A stretch of DNA of 64,000 nt, taken from contig NZ_JACHIO010000029.1 of assembly GCF_014203225.1 (NCBI RefSeq), positions 1 to 64,000 of the forward strand, read 5' to 3'. The stretch is from Granulicella mallensis. GTDB taxonomy: Bacteria > Acidobacteriota > Terriglobia > Terriglobales > Acidobacteriaceae. Positions 20,227-28,020 of this stretch are shown piece after piece; position 1 is the first letter of the stretch, and every line of letters begins with the position of its first letter. Below the pieces are notes generated by a model. The model did no database searches, was not told the DNA's origin, and saw only the letters and a program-made list of their open reading frames with translations. A program made the position numbers and the translations under genes.

Positions 20227-20871
20227 TCAGCCGTGCTCGTAGTGGAAGAGCAGCTCCTGCTCGCTGTCTACCGGAACGCCGTTGCGTGTTGCCGGCTGGA
20301 AGGTCCACTGCTGGATTACTGCGAGGACTGTCTCGTCGATGCCGTGTCCGAGACCGCGAGCCAGCGATGACTTCGCGATTCGTCCTGTCTTATCGATGAC
20401 CACGTCCACGACCACATCCCCATGCGTACCCGAGGGGAGCTGTGACAGGTCCGGCTTTGGCGAGGGATGGACAACCACCAGGGCGAGGGTCGTATCGCCC
20501 TCTCCGAGGGCATCGGCTCCCGTAGAGGAGCCCGCGCTCGTCGAGGCGGAGGTTGGGGCCGGTGTAACCGGGGTTGGGGGCGGCATGGGTGTGGGACGCG
20601 GAATTACCGGCTTGTTCGTGGGCAGTTTGGGTGTCTTGAGCGCGGAGGGCGGAGCGCTGATGCCGGGGGAGTAGGTGAGGAGCAATCGGTGGCCGCTGGG
20701 ATCGCCGGGCAGTTGAACGGGTTTGAGGTGCGGTTGACGGCTATAAAACAGCACGCCGAGAACAGACAGGTGAAACGCGATCGACGCTACCGCCCAATAG
20801 CTGTGCCGACGGCCCTGGAGCGGCAGTTCACCCTGTTGCAGCAGTGTCTTGCTGTACGGTTTCGTGTCCAT
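20227..20871 (-). CDS. TonB-family energy transducer
   Basis: This 214-residue protein has the TonB layout. A cytoplasmic N-terminus of about 25 residues is followed by one membrane helix (about 26-44, WAVASIAFHLSVLGVLFY). A Pro/Thr/Ser-rich periplasmic linker spans about 70-120 (IPRPTPMPPPTPVTPAPT). The C-terminal TonB domain contains GDVVVDVVIDKTGRIAKSSLARGLGHGIDE and AVIQQWTFQPATRNGVPV. Such proteins pass proton-motive-force energy from ExbBD to outer-membrane transporters. No ExbB, ExbD or receptor gene is adjacent, so its partner is unknown. Confidence 0.88.
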   Translation of the reverse strand: MDTKPYSKTLLQQGELPLQGRRHSYWAVASIAFHLSVLGVLFYSRQPHLKPVQLPGDPSGHRLLLTYSPGISAPPSALKTPKLPTNKPVIPRPTPMPPPTPVTPAPTSASTSAGSSTGADALGEGDTTLALVVVHPSPKPDLSQLPSGTHGDVVVDVVIDKTGRIAKSSLARGLGHGIDETVLAVIQQWTFQPATRNGVPVDSEQELLFHYEHG

Positions 20872-20972
20872 TCCACCCCTCGAAGGTAGGGTACACCTGA
20901 CGGCAGTGTTTGTAAGACTTCAATAACAGCAGATTGTCAGCAGAAAATCAGGGAAAAACTGGGCAATAACAT

Positions 20973-21056
20973 AGGGCCAACGGCCTGGCTCATCCCAGCC
21001 TGGGGCAAAGCCCCAGGCTGGTGGCGGTGCTGATGAGTCGGGCTTTCAGCCCTCTA
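20973..21056. repeat. Palindromic repeat, family B
   Basis: The modules are AGGGCCAACGGCCTGGCTCAT, CCAGCCTGGGGCAAAGCCCCAGGCTGG, and ATGAGTCGGGCTTTCAGCCCTCT. They are the same three, in the same order, as in the copies at 33407-33592 and, inverted and degraded, at 10684-10766. It lies in the gap upstream of the TonB-like gene. Confidence 0.8.
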
Positions 21057-21088
21057 TAACTAGACACGGTTTCAGCGCTACGTGGCTT

Positions 21089-23245
21089 TCAGAGCCCTGC
21101 GGCTCCTTCGAGAATCGCCGCTGAGCGATTCAGTGCAGCGGCCAAGGCGTCTAGCTGTGCCTGTGTGCGGGCATTGTCGGCCTCGTCGATGCCTTCGTTG
21201 ACGCCGGGGATGACTACGGCTGCGTAGCCGGTGAACTCGCCTGGAGCATAGATGGTGTGCTTGAACCAAGGGCGTTTCGGAAGGCCTGCGTCGTTGAGCA
21301 GGGCGGATTCGGCGTTCCGGAGGGCTGCGTTCAACGGAGCGGCATCGACGCCCTGGGTGGGCGCGGATTGCAGCCGGTAGGCACGCTCGCCGGCTGCGGC
21401 AAAGCGTTTGGCTGCCGTGGCGGCTGCGCTGAAGTCCACCTGCATCTTTGCTTCTGTGGCACGTGTCCTTGCTTCGGTGAGATAGCTTCCGATCTCGCTG
21501 CCATAGAGCTTGTAGTCGTAGGGCAGGACGTCGGCGTCGGCCATGTGGAGCACTTCAAGACCGAAGACACGGGCCTGCTGCTGTTCGTAGACGAAGGTGG
21601 GATCGGCGTTGCGGATGAACCAGTTGTAGTCGTCGAAGGTCGAGTGATAGACGCCGTAAGGGCCTTCCGAACCGATGTCAGTGGAGGGAACGCCGAGATG
21701 CTGGATGAAGGGCGTGTAGTCGGAGCCGGAGCCCAGCGTGCCGATCTGTACGTCGTCAGAGCCTGCTTCATGTCTGTTGTGGGCGGGGGCTTTGCGACGG
21801 ACGGCACCCTCATGCTGGTCTTTCAGCCATTGATCGTAGACGGTGCCGCCCTTGGGACTGGGAACTTCGCGCGTGACCTCGCGAACGAACTCCTTGAGCG
21901 ACGGCACAGCTGAGGCATCGAAGTTTGGGCCGGCGACGCCGACATCGGTGTTGAAGTAGGCGACGGCGTGGGAGAGTTCGGCGGCGTGCATCTCGGCCCA
22001 CTCGGTCGAGCCCATCAGGCCCTCTTCCTCTGCATCCCAGCTTCCGAAGACGATTGTCCGCTTCGGCTTCCAACCCTGCTTGAGCAGTACGCCTAAACCA
22101 TGCACGGTTTCGAGCATCGCCGCTGTGCCGCTGTTGGGGTCGACCGCGCCGTAGACCCAGGCGTCACGATGATTGCCCGCGACGACCCAGGCATTGGGAT
22201 CGTCGCCGGGGATCTTGCCGATGACGTCCCAGATGGTGCGCAGCTTGTAGTCCTGCTCAAGATGCATGTGCACCTTCACCGATGCCGTTCCGCCGAGGTG
22301 ATAGGTGAAGGGAAGCGCTCCCTGCCACTCACGCGGCGAGAGCGGCCCATCGAGATGCTGCAGGATAGGCGCGGCGTCCTGATACGACAGCGGATTGGAG
22401 GGGATCGACGGCTGATTCATCTTGGCCGGATCGGTGATGCGCTGCGAATCGGGCAGGTCGGGGGTCGAGGCGATGCCGGGAGTTTCGGGATCGCCCGGAT
22501 AGAGGGGAAGGAACTGCACGCTGCCACGCTGCACGGCAGAGGACGGACGGAACGGCCCGCGAGGATAGACATCGCCGCGCGTGTAGCCATCGTCTGCCGG
22601 GTCGGAGTAGATCAGCACGCCCTTGGCACCGCGCTGCTGAGCGATATAAACCTTGACGCCGCGGAAGTTCGCTCCGTATCGCACGAGCACGATCTTGTCT
22701 TTGACGCTGATGTTCAGGGTGTCGAGCTTCTTGAAGTCTTCAAGCGTGCCGTAGTTGGCGTAGACGACCTCGGCGGTGACATCGCCAGAGGCCGAGGAGC
22801 CGTTGAAGGCGGGCAGGATGCGGGGATCGTCCTGGAAGGAGTCGCCGCCGTACTCCTTGGAATCGACGTGTTCCGGGGTAGGTCCGGACATGAGCTTTTT
22901 GCCCTGGGCGTCAAAGGCTTCGATCTCGATCTTGACCGGTTTATTCAGCAGCACGCGGAAGGGCACGATCTCGGTCTGCAGGCCTGCGGCTTTGAACTTT
23001 TCGGCGACGTAGAGCGCGGTCTTGTGGTCTTCGGGAGAGCTGGCCCAGTGGGGTTCGGCGGTCAGCGTCTTCAGGTGTTCGCCGGCAAGTTTCGCATCGG
23101 GCACAGGCATGAAAGCGGCGTCCCACTTGGCCTGCTGGGAAAAGTCGGCGTAGCCGAAGACCCTGGGCGTCTGGGCAAGTGCCACGGTGGAGAAGAGTGC
23201 AACGGCGCTGGAGACGAGAACGAGGTTCGACAGGGAGCGATTCAC
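21089..23245 (-). CDS. M28-family zinc peptidase (glutamate carboxypeptidase II-like)
   Basis: This 718-residue exported protein has a signal peptide at about 1-24 (LVLVSSAVALFSTVALAQ). A protease-associated domain follows at about 155-250 (KDKIVLVRYGANFRGVKVY). The M28 catalytic domain has zinc ligands in AGNHRDAWVYGAVDPNSGTA (His, Asp), the general-base pair in SWDAEEEGLMGSTEWAE, a following Asp in FNTDVG, and GSGSDYTPFIQHLGVPS. A transferrin-receptor-like dimerisation domain ends the protein. This architecture is that of PSMA/NAALADase, which release C-terminal glutamate or other acidic residues. In soil acidobacteria such enzymes likely act in the periplasm on peptides; the substrate is not known. 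Confidence 0.92.
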   Translation of the reverse strand: MNRSLSNLVLVSSAVALFSTVALAQTPRVFGYADFSQQAKWDAAFMPVPDAKLAGEHLKTLTAEPHWASSPEDHKTALYVAEKFKAAGLQTEIVPFRVLLNKPVKIEIEAFDAQGKKLMSGPTPEHVDSKEYGGDSFQDDPRILPAFNGSSASGDVTAEVVYANYGTLEDFKKLDTLNISVKDKIVLVRYGANFRGVKVYIAQQRGAKGVLIYSDPADDGYTRGDVYPRGPFRPSSAVQRGSVQFLPLYPGDPETPGIASTPDLPDSQRITDPAKMNQPSIPSNPLSYQDAAPILQHLDGPLSPREWQGALPFTYHLGGTASVKVHMHLEQDYKLRTIWDVIGKIPGDDPNAWVVAGNHRDAWVYGAVDPNSGTAAMLETVHGLGVLLKQGWKPKRTIVFGSWDAEEEGLMGSTEWAEMHAAELSHAVAYFNTDVGVAGPNFDASAVPSLKEFVREVTREVPSPKGGTVYDQWLKDQHEGAVRRKAPAHNRHEAGSDDVQIGTLGSGSDYTPFIQHLGVPSTDIGSEGPYGVYHSTFDDYNWFIRNADPTFVYEQQQARVFGLEVLHMADADVLPYDYKLYGSEIGSYLTEARTRATEAKMQVDFSAAATAAKRFAAAGERAYRLQSAPTQGVDAAPLNAALRNAESALLNDAGLPKRPWFKHTIYAPGEFTGYAAVVIPGVNEGIDEADNARTQAQLDALAAALNRSAAILEGAAGL

Positions 23246-23346
23246 AATGTGTCCTTCTCTGGTGTGAGCTTGCCTTGTTGGCGTGGCTGGGGTCTTACCG
23301 CTGGTCTTGTGGGGCGTGTTTCATTTTAGGCAGCATACACGAAGGT

Positions 23347-23408
23347 CCAGGGCTGAAGCCCTTGCGTTTAGGGGGATTGCAGCGGGCTATAGCCCGCTGC
23401 AATCCCCC
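23347..23408. repeat. Short palindromic repeats, family C type
   Basis: Two stems in tandem, AGGGCTGAAGCCCT and GATTGCAGCGGGCTATAGCCCGCTGCAATC, lie between the mscL stop and the peptidase start on the minus strand. The second is a near-perfect 30-base palindrome and could act as a terminator for mscL. Confidence 0.7.
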
Positions 23409-23436
23409 CTCTGCCTGTCTCCGAGATGCTTCAGAC

Positions 23437-23841
23437 TCAGGCCGTGACCGGCTGTCCGCAGAACTTGCAGCGGGAAGCCGCAAGCGGAATCTCGCTCAGG
23501 CACTGGGGGCAGGTCTTGGTCGAGGGCTCGGCTGCAGGCGGGGGATTGAACTTCTTCATCAGGTATTGCGTGGGCAGCACCATGAAGAAATAGACCACGG
23601 AGGCGATGAGCAGGAAGTTGATGATCGCCGTGAAGAAGGTGCCGTACTTGATCTCGCCGCCATGAGCGTGGGCGACGAGGTAGTCGAAGTTTGGCTTGCC
23701 GATGATCGCGCCCAACAAGGGGTTGATGATGTTGGCGGTCAGAGCGGTGACGATCGAGGTGAAGGCAGCGCCTATGATGACGGCCACCGCCAGGTCCATT
23801 ACATTGCCGCGCAAAATGAAATCGCGAAATCCTTTGAACAT
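23437..23841 (-). CDS. mscL: Large-conductance mechanosensitive channel with zinc-ribbon tail
   Basis: MscL opens under membrane tension to release solutes during hypo-osmotic shock. The 134-residue protein has the conserved N-terminal amphipathic helix and first transmembrane segment (MFKGFRDFILRGNVMDLAVAVIIGAAF). A periplasmic loop and the second segment (FFTAIINFLLIASVVYFFMV) follow. The C-terminal 28 residues carry CPQC...CKFC, a zinc-ribbon-like tail absent from the E. coli protein but seen in some MscL relatives. The gene is single and divergent from moaDE. Confidence 0.95.
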   Translation of the reverse strand: MFKGFRDFILRGNVMDLAVAVIIGAAFTSIVTALTANIINPLLGAIIGKPNFDYLVAHAHGGEIKYGTFFTAIINFLLIASVVYFFMVLPTQYLMKKFNPPPAAEPSTKTCPQCLSEIPLAASRCKFCGQPVTA

Positions 23842-23917
23842 GAGTCCTCCGTGGGTTCGGTTTTAGGGTAAAGATTTCCCGGCGAGTATACCGCAACGAC
23901 TCGGGTATTCTTTGTAG

Positions 23918-24625
23918 ATGCGTCCTGCCACCATGCGCGTACACCTGATTTCGTTCGGTCCCCTGAAGACGATATTCCCTGAGGGGGGAGTGTGGCGAGA
24001 ACTGCGTGTGGGGGAATCGGTCGCGGGTCTGCTGGCTTTGCTGCGCCGCGAGGGTGTGGTGGCGGAGGAGATGCTGCGCTCGGCAGCCGTTGCGGTGAAC
24101 CATGAATATGCGGCGGAAGGGCATAGCCTCTGCGATGGCGACGAGGTGGCGATTCTGCCGCCTGTAAGCGGAGGTTCTGGAGATCTTGTCCAACTGGTGA
24201 GGGAGCCGATGGACGCGGTGGCCATCACGAACAGGATCAAGGCTGGGACAGACGGTGCGGTATGCGTCTTCGACGGCATTGTGCGCGATAACACCAAAGG
24301 CCGCGCGACCCTGCATCTCGACTATGAGGCCTATGAGGAGATGGCGCTGCGCCAGATGCACGAACTGCGCGAGCAGGCGATCGCGAAGTTCGGCGTGCGC
24401 GAGGTGGCAGTGGTGCATCGCCTGGGGCGGTTGGTGGTTGGTGAGACGAGCGTGCTGATCGTTGTGGCTTCGGCCCATCGTGGAGCGGCGTTCGACGCCT
24501 GCCGCTGGCTCATCGACACGCTCAAGAAGACGGTGCCGATCTGGAAGCGGGAGCAGTTTGTCGACGGGGCCGTATGGGCTGACGGCGAGCCGTTTCCTCC
24601 GGACATTGCAGAGGCCAAACAATGA
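23918..24625 (+). CDS. MoaD-MoaE fused molybdopterin synthase
   Basis: This 235-residue protein joins both subunits of molybdopterin synthase, which adds two sulfurs to precursor Z to give the dithiolene. Residues 6-86 are a MoaD ubiquitin-like domain ending in the sulfur-carrier GG (VAILPPVSGG, Gly85-Gly86). Residues 95-235 are MoaE, with VFDGIVRDNTKGR, YEAYEEMA, VVHRLGRLVVGE, VASAHRGAAFDACRWLID and the active-site lysines in LKKTVPIWKREQF. In the fusion the GG is not at a free C-terminus, so cleavage after Gly86 would be needed, as reported for the fused MoaX of Mycobacterium tuberculosis. It overlaps the next gene by 4 bases. Confidence 0.92.
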   Translation: MRPATMRVHLISFGPLKTIFPEGGVWRELRVGESVAGLLALLRREGVVAEEMLRSAAVAVNHEYAAEGHSLCDGDEVAILPPVSGGSGDLVQLVREPMDAVAITNRIKAGTDGAVCVFDGIVRDNTKGRATLHLDYEAYEEMALRQMHELREQAIAKFGVREVAVVHRLGRLVVGETSVLIVVASAHRGAAFDACRWLIDTLKKTVPIWKREQFVDGAVWADGEPFPPDIAEAKQ

Positions 24626-25578
24626 GGTTGGCTGCCGTCGCGCTGGCTGCTGTGTGGTTGCCCGCCCTGGCAATGTCCCAGACGCCTGCCCAGCAGCCTG
24701 CGCCCATTGAGCGTCATGACCCTGAGATTCCAACCATTCATGTGGAGAGCCGGCTGGTCAGTGTGGCCCTCAATGTCGTGGATGAGCAGGGTGCTCCAGT
24801 GCCGGATTTGAGCGCTGCCGACTTTGAGGTGGCGGAAGATGGCAAGCCCCAGCGCATCGCCAACTTTGACCGCGAATCGACCACACCGCTGGAGATCGTG
24901 CTTGCCATCGACGCCAGCGAGAGCGTCTTCAACGATGAGCACCTGGAGCGCGAGGCCGCGAAGAAGTTCATGGCGTCGCTGCTGCGCAAACAGGACCAGA
25001 TCGACCTGATGGACTTTGCTGACGACGTCGATGAACTTGTCTCCTTCACCAGTGACGTGCAGAAGATCGACAGCGGCCTGGGACGGATTCATCACGGCGA
25101 TGCCACGGCGTTGTATGACGCGGTCTATCTTGCGAGCCAGCGATTGGGTGAGACGCCTTCGAATGGGGGGCAGCGCCGCGTTCTTGTGCTTATCACCGAT
25201 GGAGAAAATACGACGCATCACGGGAGCTATGACGCTGCTTTGGAGCAGGCGCAGCGTGCCGGAGCGATGATCTATGCGCTGATTATCGTGCCGGTATCGG
25301 CTGATGCCGGGCGCAATACCGGCGGGGAGCATGCGCTGATCCAGTTGGCCCGCGACACCGGCGGCAAGTACTACTACGTCGAGGACAAGCACGATCTCAC
25401 GCCGGCGTTTCAGCATGTTTCGGACGATCTGCGGACGCAGTACACGGTGGGCTATTACGCGCCCCAGAAGGCTCTCGGCAGGGATAATCTGCGGCATATT
25501 CAGCTGCAATTGAAGGATCCGGCACTGCGTGCCCGCTATACGCTGCGCTACCGAACGTCCTATTATGCGAACCGTTAG
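24622..25578 (+). CDS. Secreted VWFA-related domain protein (acidobacterial type)
   Basis: This 318-residue protein has a signal peptide (about 1-19, LAAVALAAVWLPALAMSQ). The phylum-typical module VESRLVSVALNVVDEQGAPVPDLSAADFEV follows. The von Willebrand A domain has the MIDAS metal site DASES (IVLAIDASESVF), a conserved Thr region in ALYDAVYLAS and VLVLITDGENTT. The end, TQYTVGYYAPQKA, is also typical of this large acidobacterial family. The proteins probably bind ligands in the periplasm or at the surface, but no activity is known. The ATG overlaps the moaDE stop (ATGA), so the two are coupled, though a functional link is not evident. Confidence 0.88.
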   Translation: MRLAAVALAAVWLPALAMSQTPAQQPAPIERHDPEIPTIHVESRLVSVALNVVDEQGAPVPDLSAADFEVAEDGKPQRIANFDRESTTPLEIVLAIDASESVFNDEHLEREAAKKFMASLLRKQDQIDLMDFADDVDELVSFTSDVQKIDSGLGRIHHGDATALYDAVYLASQRLGETPSNGGQRRVLVLITDGENTTHHGSYDAALEQAQRAGAMIYALIIVPVSADAGRNTGGEHALIQLARDTGGKYYYVEDKHDLTPAFQHVSDDLRTQYTVGYYAPQKALGRDNLRHIQLQLKDPALRARYTLRYRTSYYANR

Positions 25579-25690
25579 CGCAAATCTCCTGTAGGTGTAT
25601 CGCGAAACCACGACGCTTATGGCCGTTTTTCTCCAGAAAAAACGGCACTGCACGCCCGATTCAACTTCCCGGCAACAGGAGATTTGCTCT
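25577..25690. repeat. 114-bp structured repeat (family D, copy 2, inverted)
   Basis: This element starts at the stop codon of the VWA gene. Its arms AGCGCAAATCTCCTGT and ACAGGAGATTTGCTCT pair almost perfectly, and the inner hairpin is GCCGTTTTT...AAAAACGGC. Its reverse complement aligns without gaps to 10461-10574. Both stems differ between the two copies, yet pairing is kept in each. Confidence 0.85.
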
Positions 25691-25717
25691 AGAGTGGTTC
25701 GCCGTACAATCAAAGGT

Positions 25718-26008
25718 ATGGCGACGACGAAAAAGCGGCACAAGGGACTACCTGCGGGAGAGACGGGACAGGAGGCGCTTTACCTGAAATCGCTCAGCGA
25801 GCGACAGGTTCCGGTCTCCGTCAAGCTGCGCGACGGCGAGGTCGTCAATGGCTGGATCGAATACTTCGACGACATGATGGTGCGGCTCACGCGCGAAGGC
25901 AAGCCGAATCTCTTCATCTACAAGGCGCAGATCCGCACGATTACCGAGAGTGCCGGTGCAAGCACACGCCGCAGCGGCAATCGCGTAGCCGCAGCGGCAA
26001 TCGCGTAG
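25718..26008 (+). CDS. Hfq-like Sm-fold RNA-binding protein
   Basis: The ATG (MATTKKRHKGLPAG) gives 96 residues; the open frame extends upstream only through the repeat element and is not likely coding. Sm1 is seen as VPVSVKLRDGEVVNGWIEYFDD and Sm2 as LFIYKAQIRTI, where classical Hfq has VYKHAI. The key His of Sm2 is therefore Ala here. Hfq hexamers help small RNAs pair with mRNAs; whether this divergent form does so is not known. The last residues come from a 20-bp tandem duplication (25968-26007) that changed the reading frame and stop. Confidence 0.75.
   Translation: MATTKKRHKGLPAGETGQEALYLKSLSERQVPVSVKLRDGEVVNGWIEYFDDMMVRLTREGKPNLFIYKAQIRTITESAGASTRRSGNRVAAAAIA
25968..26007. repeat. 20-bp tandem duplication at the 3' end of the Hfq-like gene
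   Basis: The unit GCCGCAGCGGCAATCGCGTA occurs twice in a row, followed by a partial third copy. As 20 is not a multiple of 3, the second copy is read in another frame and stops at its internal TAG. With a single unit the protein would end RSGNRVAAAAN. Confidence 0.9.
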
Positions 26009-26061
26009 CCGCAGCGGCGGCGAACTAAACCCCGTTTCAACCAAGGCATCAAGGAGAGTTT

Positions 26062-26934
26062 GTGGCTGAACTGGTCGGCATTGCAGAGTCCATTGCGCGT
26101 GAAGCAGGAGCGCTGCTGCGCGAGTTCTATCATCGCGGCGTTGCCGCAGAGTACAAGGGCGACGTCGACCTTGTTACCGAGGCGGACCGTGCCAGCGAAG
26201 CGCTGATCGTCGCCCGTCTGAGTGCGGCGCTGCCGGACCACGGCATCTATGGCGAAGAGGGCACGCGGCAGGCGCTGGAGAGCGAGTTCCGCTGGTACAT
26301 CGACCCGCTGGATGGCACGACCAACTTTGCGCATGGATTTCCGGCGTTCTGTGTGATTCTGGGATGCGAACGCCGGGTTCCGGGACTGGCCGCTGGGGAA
26401 GATGGCGAGATGGTTGCCGGCGTGATCTACGATCCACTGCGCGATGAGATGTTCTCGACCGAACGCGGTGGCGGAGCCAAGCTCAACGGCAAGCCGATCC
26501 ATGCCTCGCGCACGAAGACGCTGCAGGAGTCGCTGGTAGCGACAGGCTTTCCGAGCCACAAGCGGCATCGCAGCCCGAACGTGCACTTCTACCAGGAGTT
26601 CACGCTGCGCTCGCATGGGGTGCGGCGCGCGGGCTCGGCGGGGCTTGACCTGGCATACGTTGCCTGCGGACGCCTGGAGGGGTTCTGGGAGTTCAAGCTG
26701 AATCCGTGGGACACCTCGGCGGGCTATCTGATGGTGGAAGAGGCTGGCGGCAAGATTACACACTTCGATGGCGGGAAATTTACGCTCGACAGCCGCGAGG
26801 TGCTCGCGACGAATGGATTGATTCACGCGGAGATGCAGCATCTCTTTGAGGACCTGTTTGCAGGGAAGAACATCGAGCCGATTCCTACTCCGGCGGAGTT
26901 TGCGGCTCGCCGCGCAGGGGAAGCGGCTGAATAA
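26062..26934 (+). CDS. Inositol monophosphatase family protein
   Basis: This 290-residue protein has a GTG start preceded by AAGGAGAG at 7 bases. The Mg2+-dependent phosphatase motifs are GEEGTR (first metal Glu), WYIDPLDGTTNFAHGFPAF (the classic DPxDGTTNF) and the C-terminal WDTSAGYLMVEEAGG. SuhB-type enzymes hydrolyse inositol-1-phosphate, and relatives act on other sugar phosphates, NADP or PAP, so substrate is open. It follows the Hfq-like gene on the same strand by 53 bases. Confidence 0.9.
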   Translation: MAELVGIAESIAREAGALLREFYHRGVAAEYKGDVDLVTEADRASEALIVARLSAALPDHGIYGEEGTRQALESEFRWYIDPLDGTTNFAHGFPAFCVILGCERRVPGLAAGEDGEMVAGVIYDPLRDEMFSTERGGGAKLNGKPIHASRTKTLQESLVATGFPSHKRHRSPNVHFYQEFTLRSHGVRRAGSAGLDLAYVACGRLEGFWEFKLNPWDTSAGYLMVEEAGGKITHFDGGKFTLDSREVLATNGLIHAEMQHLFEDLFAGKNIEPIPTPAEFAARRAGEAAE

Positions 26935-26958
26935 GTCTGCGATGGAGGATAGAGCTCC

Positions 26959-27255
26959 ATGTCTATGGAATCAGAAATAGGAACGGATTTGCAGCGTTCA
27001 CGAAAGCGATTTCCTCTTTGGTTGCAGTTGCTTGCTTTGTTCCTCGTTGCAATTGGAGCAGTAACCGTTTTTGTCGCTGTAGGAAACCAAGGAGTTCAAC
27101 GGTGTGCAGTGGATTATCCGCACGATGGCCAATGCGGGTTAGTCGCTGTAATGGACGATATTTACGGTTTTGGCTTGGCGGGCTTGATTCTGTTGGTCGG
27201 AGTCATCGTGATTCTGCGCCGCTGGACGCGTGCAAGGGGCGGGCAAGAGCGCTAG
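26959..27255 (+). CDS. Small two-helix membrane protein, unknown function
   Basis: The protein has 98 residues and two predicted membrane helices: about 20-42 (LWLQLLALFLVAIGAVTVFVAV) and about 69-87 (IYGFGLAGLILLVGVIVIL). Between them is a short loop with two cysteines (QRCAVDYPHDGQCG) that could form a disulfide outside the cytoplasm. The C-terminus is basic (RRWTRARGGQER). No family is recognised. It starts 24 bases after the inositol phosphatase gene. Confidence 0.6.
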   Translation: MSMESEIGTDLQRSRKRFPLWLQLLALFLVAIGAVTVFVAVGNQGVQRCAVDYPHDGQCGLVAVMDDIYGFGLAGLILLVGVIVILRRWTRARGGQER

Positions 27256-27418
27256 CAGCGTATGTTTTGTTGGGGTAGAGCAGGAAAGCATGGGTAAATA
27301 GGCCTGTTCCAGTCCGAGTTGTGAATTTCTTACGGCTTTGGATGAGCTTCGTTTCTTGTTAGAATCGAGTTCTAAATTCAAGATCTGGTCGATACCCTGA
27401 CCAAGGAGAGCAAGAGAC

Positions 27419-27679
27419 ATGGCGTATGTAATCGCGGAACCCTGCATCGGAACCAAAGACACGGCTTGCGTGGATGCGTGCCCGGTTGACTGTATCCACC
27501 CGAAGAAGGACGAGACGGGTCACGGTGAGGCCGAGCAGCTCTTCATCGACCCGGTCGAGTGCATCGACTGCGGTGCGTGCGTTCCGGTTTGCCCGGTTTC
27601 GGCGATCTATGCCGGTGACGACCTGCCGGACAAGTGGGTCAGCTTCCAGGAGAAGAACGCGACGCACTTCGGTCGCTAG
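27419..27679 (+). CDS. Ferredoxin, two-cluster (7Fe/8Fe) type
   Basis: This 86-residue small electron carrier has two cluster-binding motifs. They are C-x7-C-x3-CPVDC in the first half (CIGTKDTACVDACPVDC), where the longer gap is typical of [3Fe-4S]/[4Fe-4S] FdxA-like ferredoxins, and CIDCGACVPVCPVSA in the second half. The start is preceded by AAGGAGAG at about 8 bases. It stands alone with its own terminator. The redox partner is unknown. Confidence 0.93.
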   Translation: MAYVIAEPCIGTKDTACVDACPVDCIHPKKDETGHGEAEQLFIDPVECIDCGACVPVCPVSAIYAGDDLPDKWVSFQEKNATHFGR

Positions 27680-27693
27680 GTTTTTGGTTTTTG

Positions 27694-27724
27694 AACGCGC
27701 GGCCTTCGGGTCGCGCGTTTTGCT
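27694..27724 (+). terminator. Rho-independent terminator after the ferredoxin
   Basis: The stem AACGCGCGGCC-TTC-GGGTCGCGCGTT is followed by TTGCTTTTT, 15 bases after the ferredoxin stop codon. Confidence 0.8.
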
Positions 27725-27752
27725 TTTTGCCTTCTTTGTTTTTGTTCTTGCT

Positions 27753-27939
27753 TTTCTGGTTGTCATTCCGAGCGCAGCGAGCGAACCTGCTGTCTCCCGC
27801 TTTTCGTTAGTGTTGCCACAAATGTTATGCGGCAGCGCGAACGACGTCGTCCAGTGAGTGCCCAGTTGTTTATGGGCGGTGCAATCAAACAACGGGAGAC
27901 AGCAGGTTCGCTCGCTGCGCTCGGAATGACAACCAGAAA
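27753..27939. repeat. Long inverted repeat with 47-bp perfect arms (family E)
   Basis: The left arm 27753-27799 and right arm 27893-27939 are perfect reverse complements (they include GTCATTCCGAGCGCAGCGAG). Outside them the complementarity continues imperfectly through T-rich and A-rich flanks. The 93-base centre has no open frame of note. The form is that of a non-autonomous palindromic mobile element. It lies between the ferredoxin terminator and recO. Confidence 0.9.
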
Positions 27940-28020
27940 GGCAAAAACAAAAGCCGAAAATGAACTATCAGAAACAGCGATAAGCACCCTCAGAAATAAC
28001 AAAAGGTACGATAGACCTGC

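Noticed and set aside
22100-23329. A 409-codon plus-strand frame opposite the M28 peptidase
   Set aside because: The peptidase has signal peptide, metal ligands and PA domain; the plus frame has none.
24331-25743. A 470-codon minus-strand frame opposite moaDE and the VWA gene
   Set aside because: Both plus-strand genes have clear domains and a coupled start/stop; the opposite frame is compositionally a shadow.
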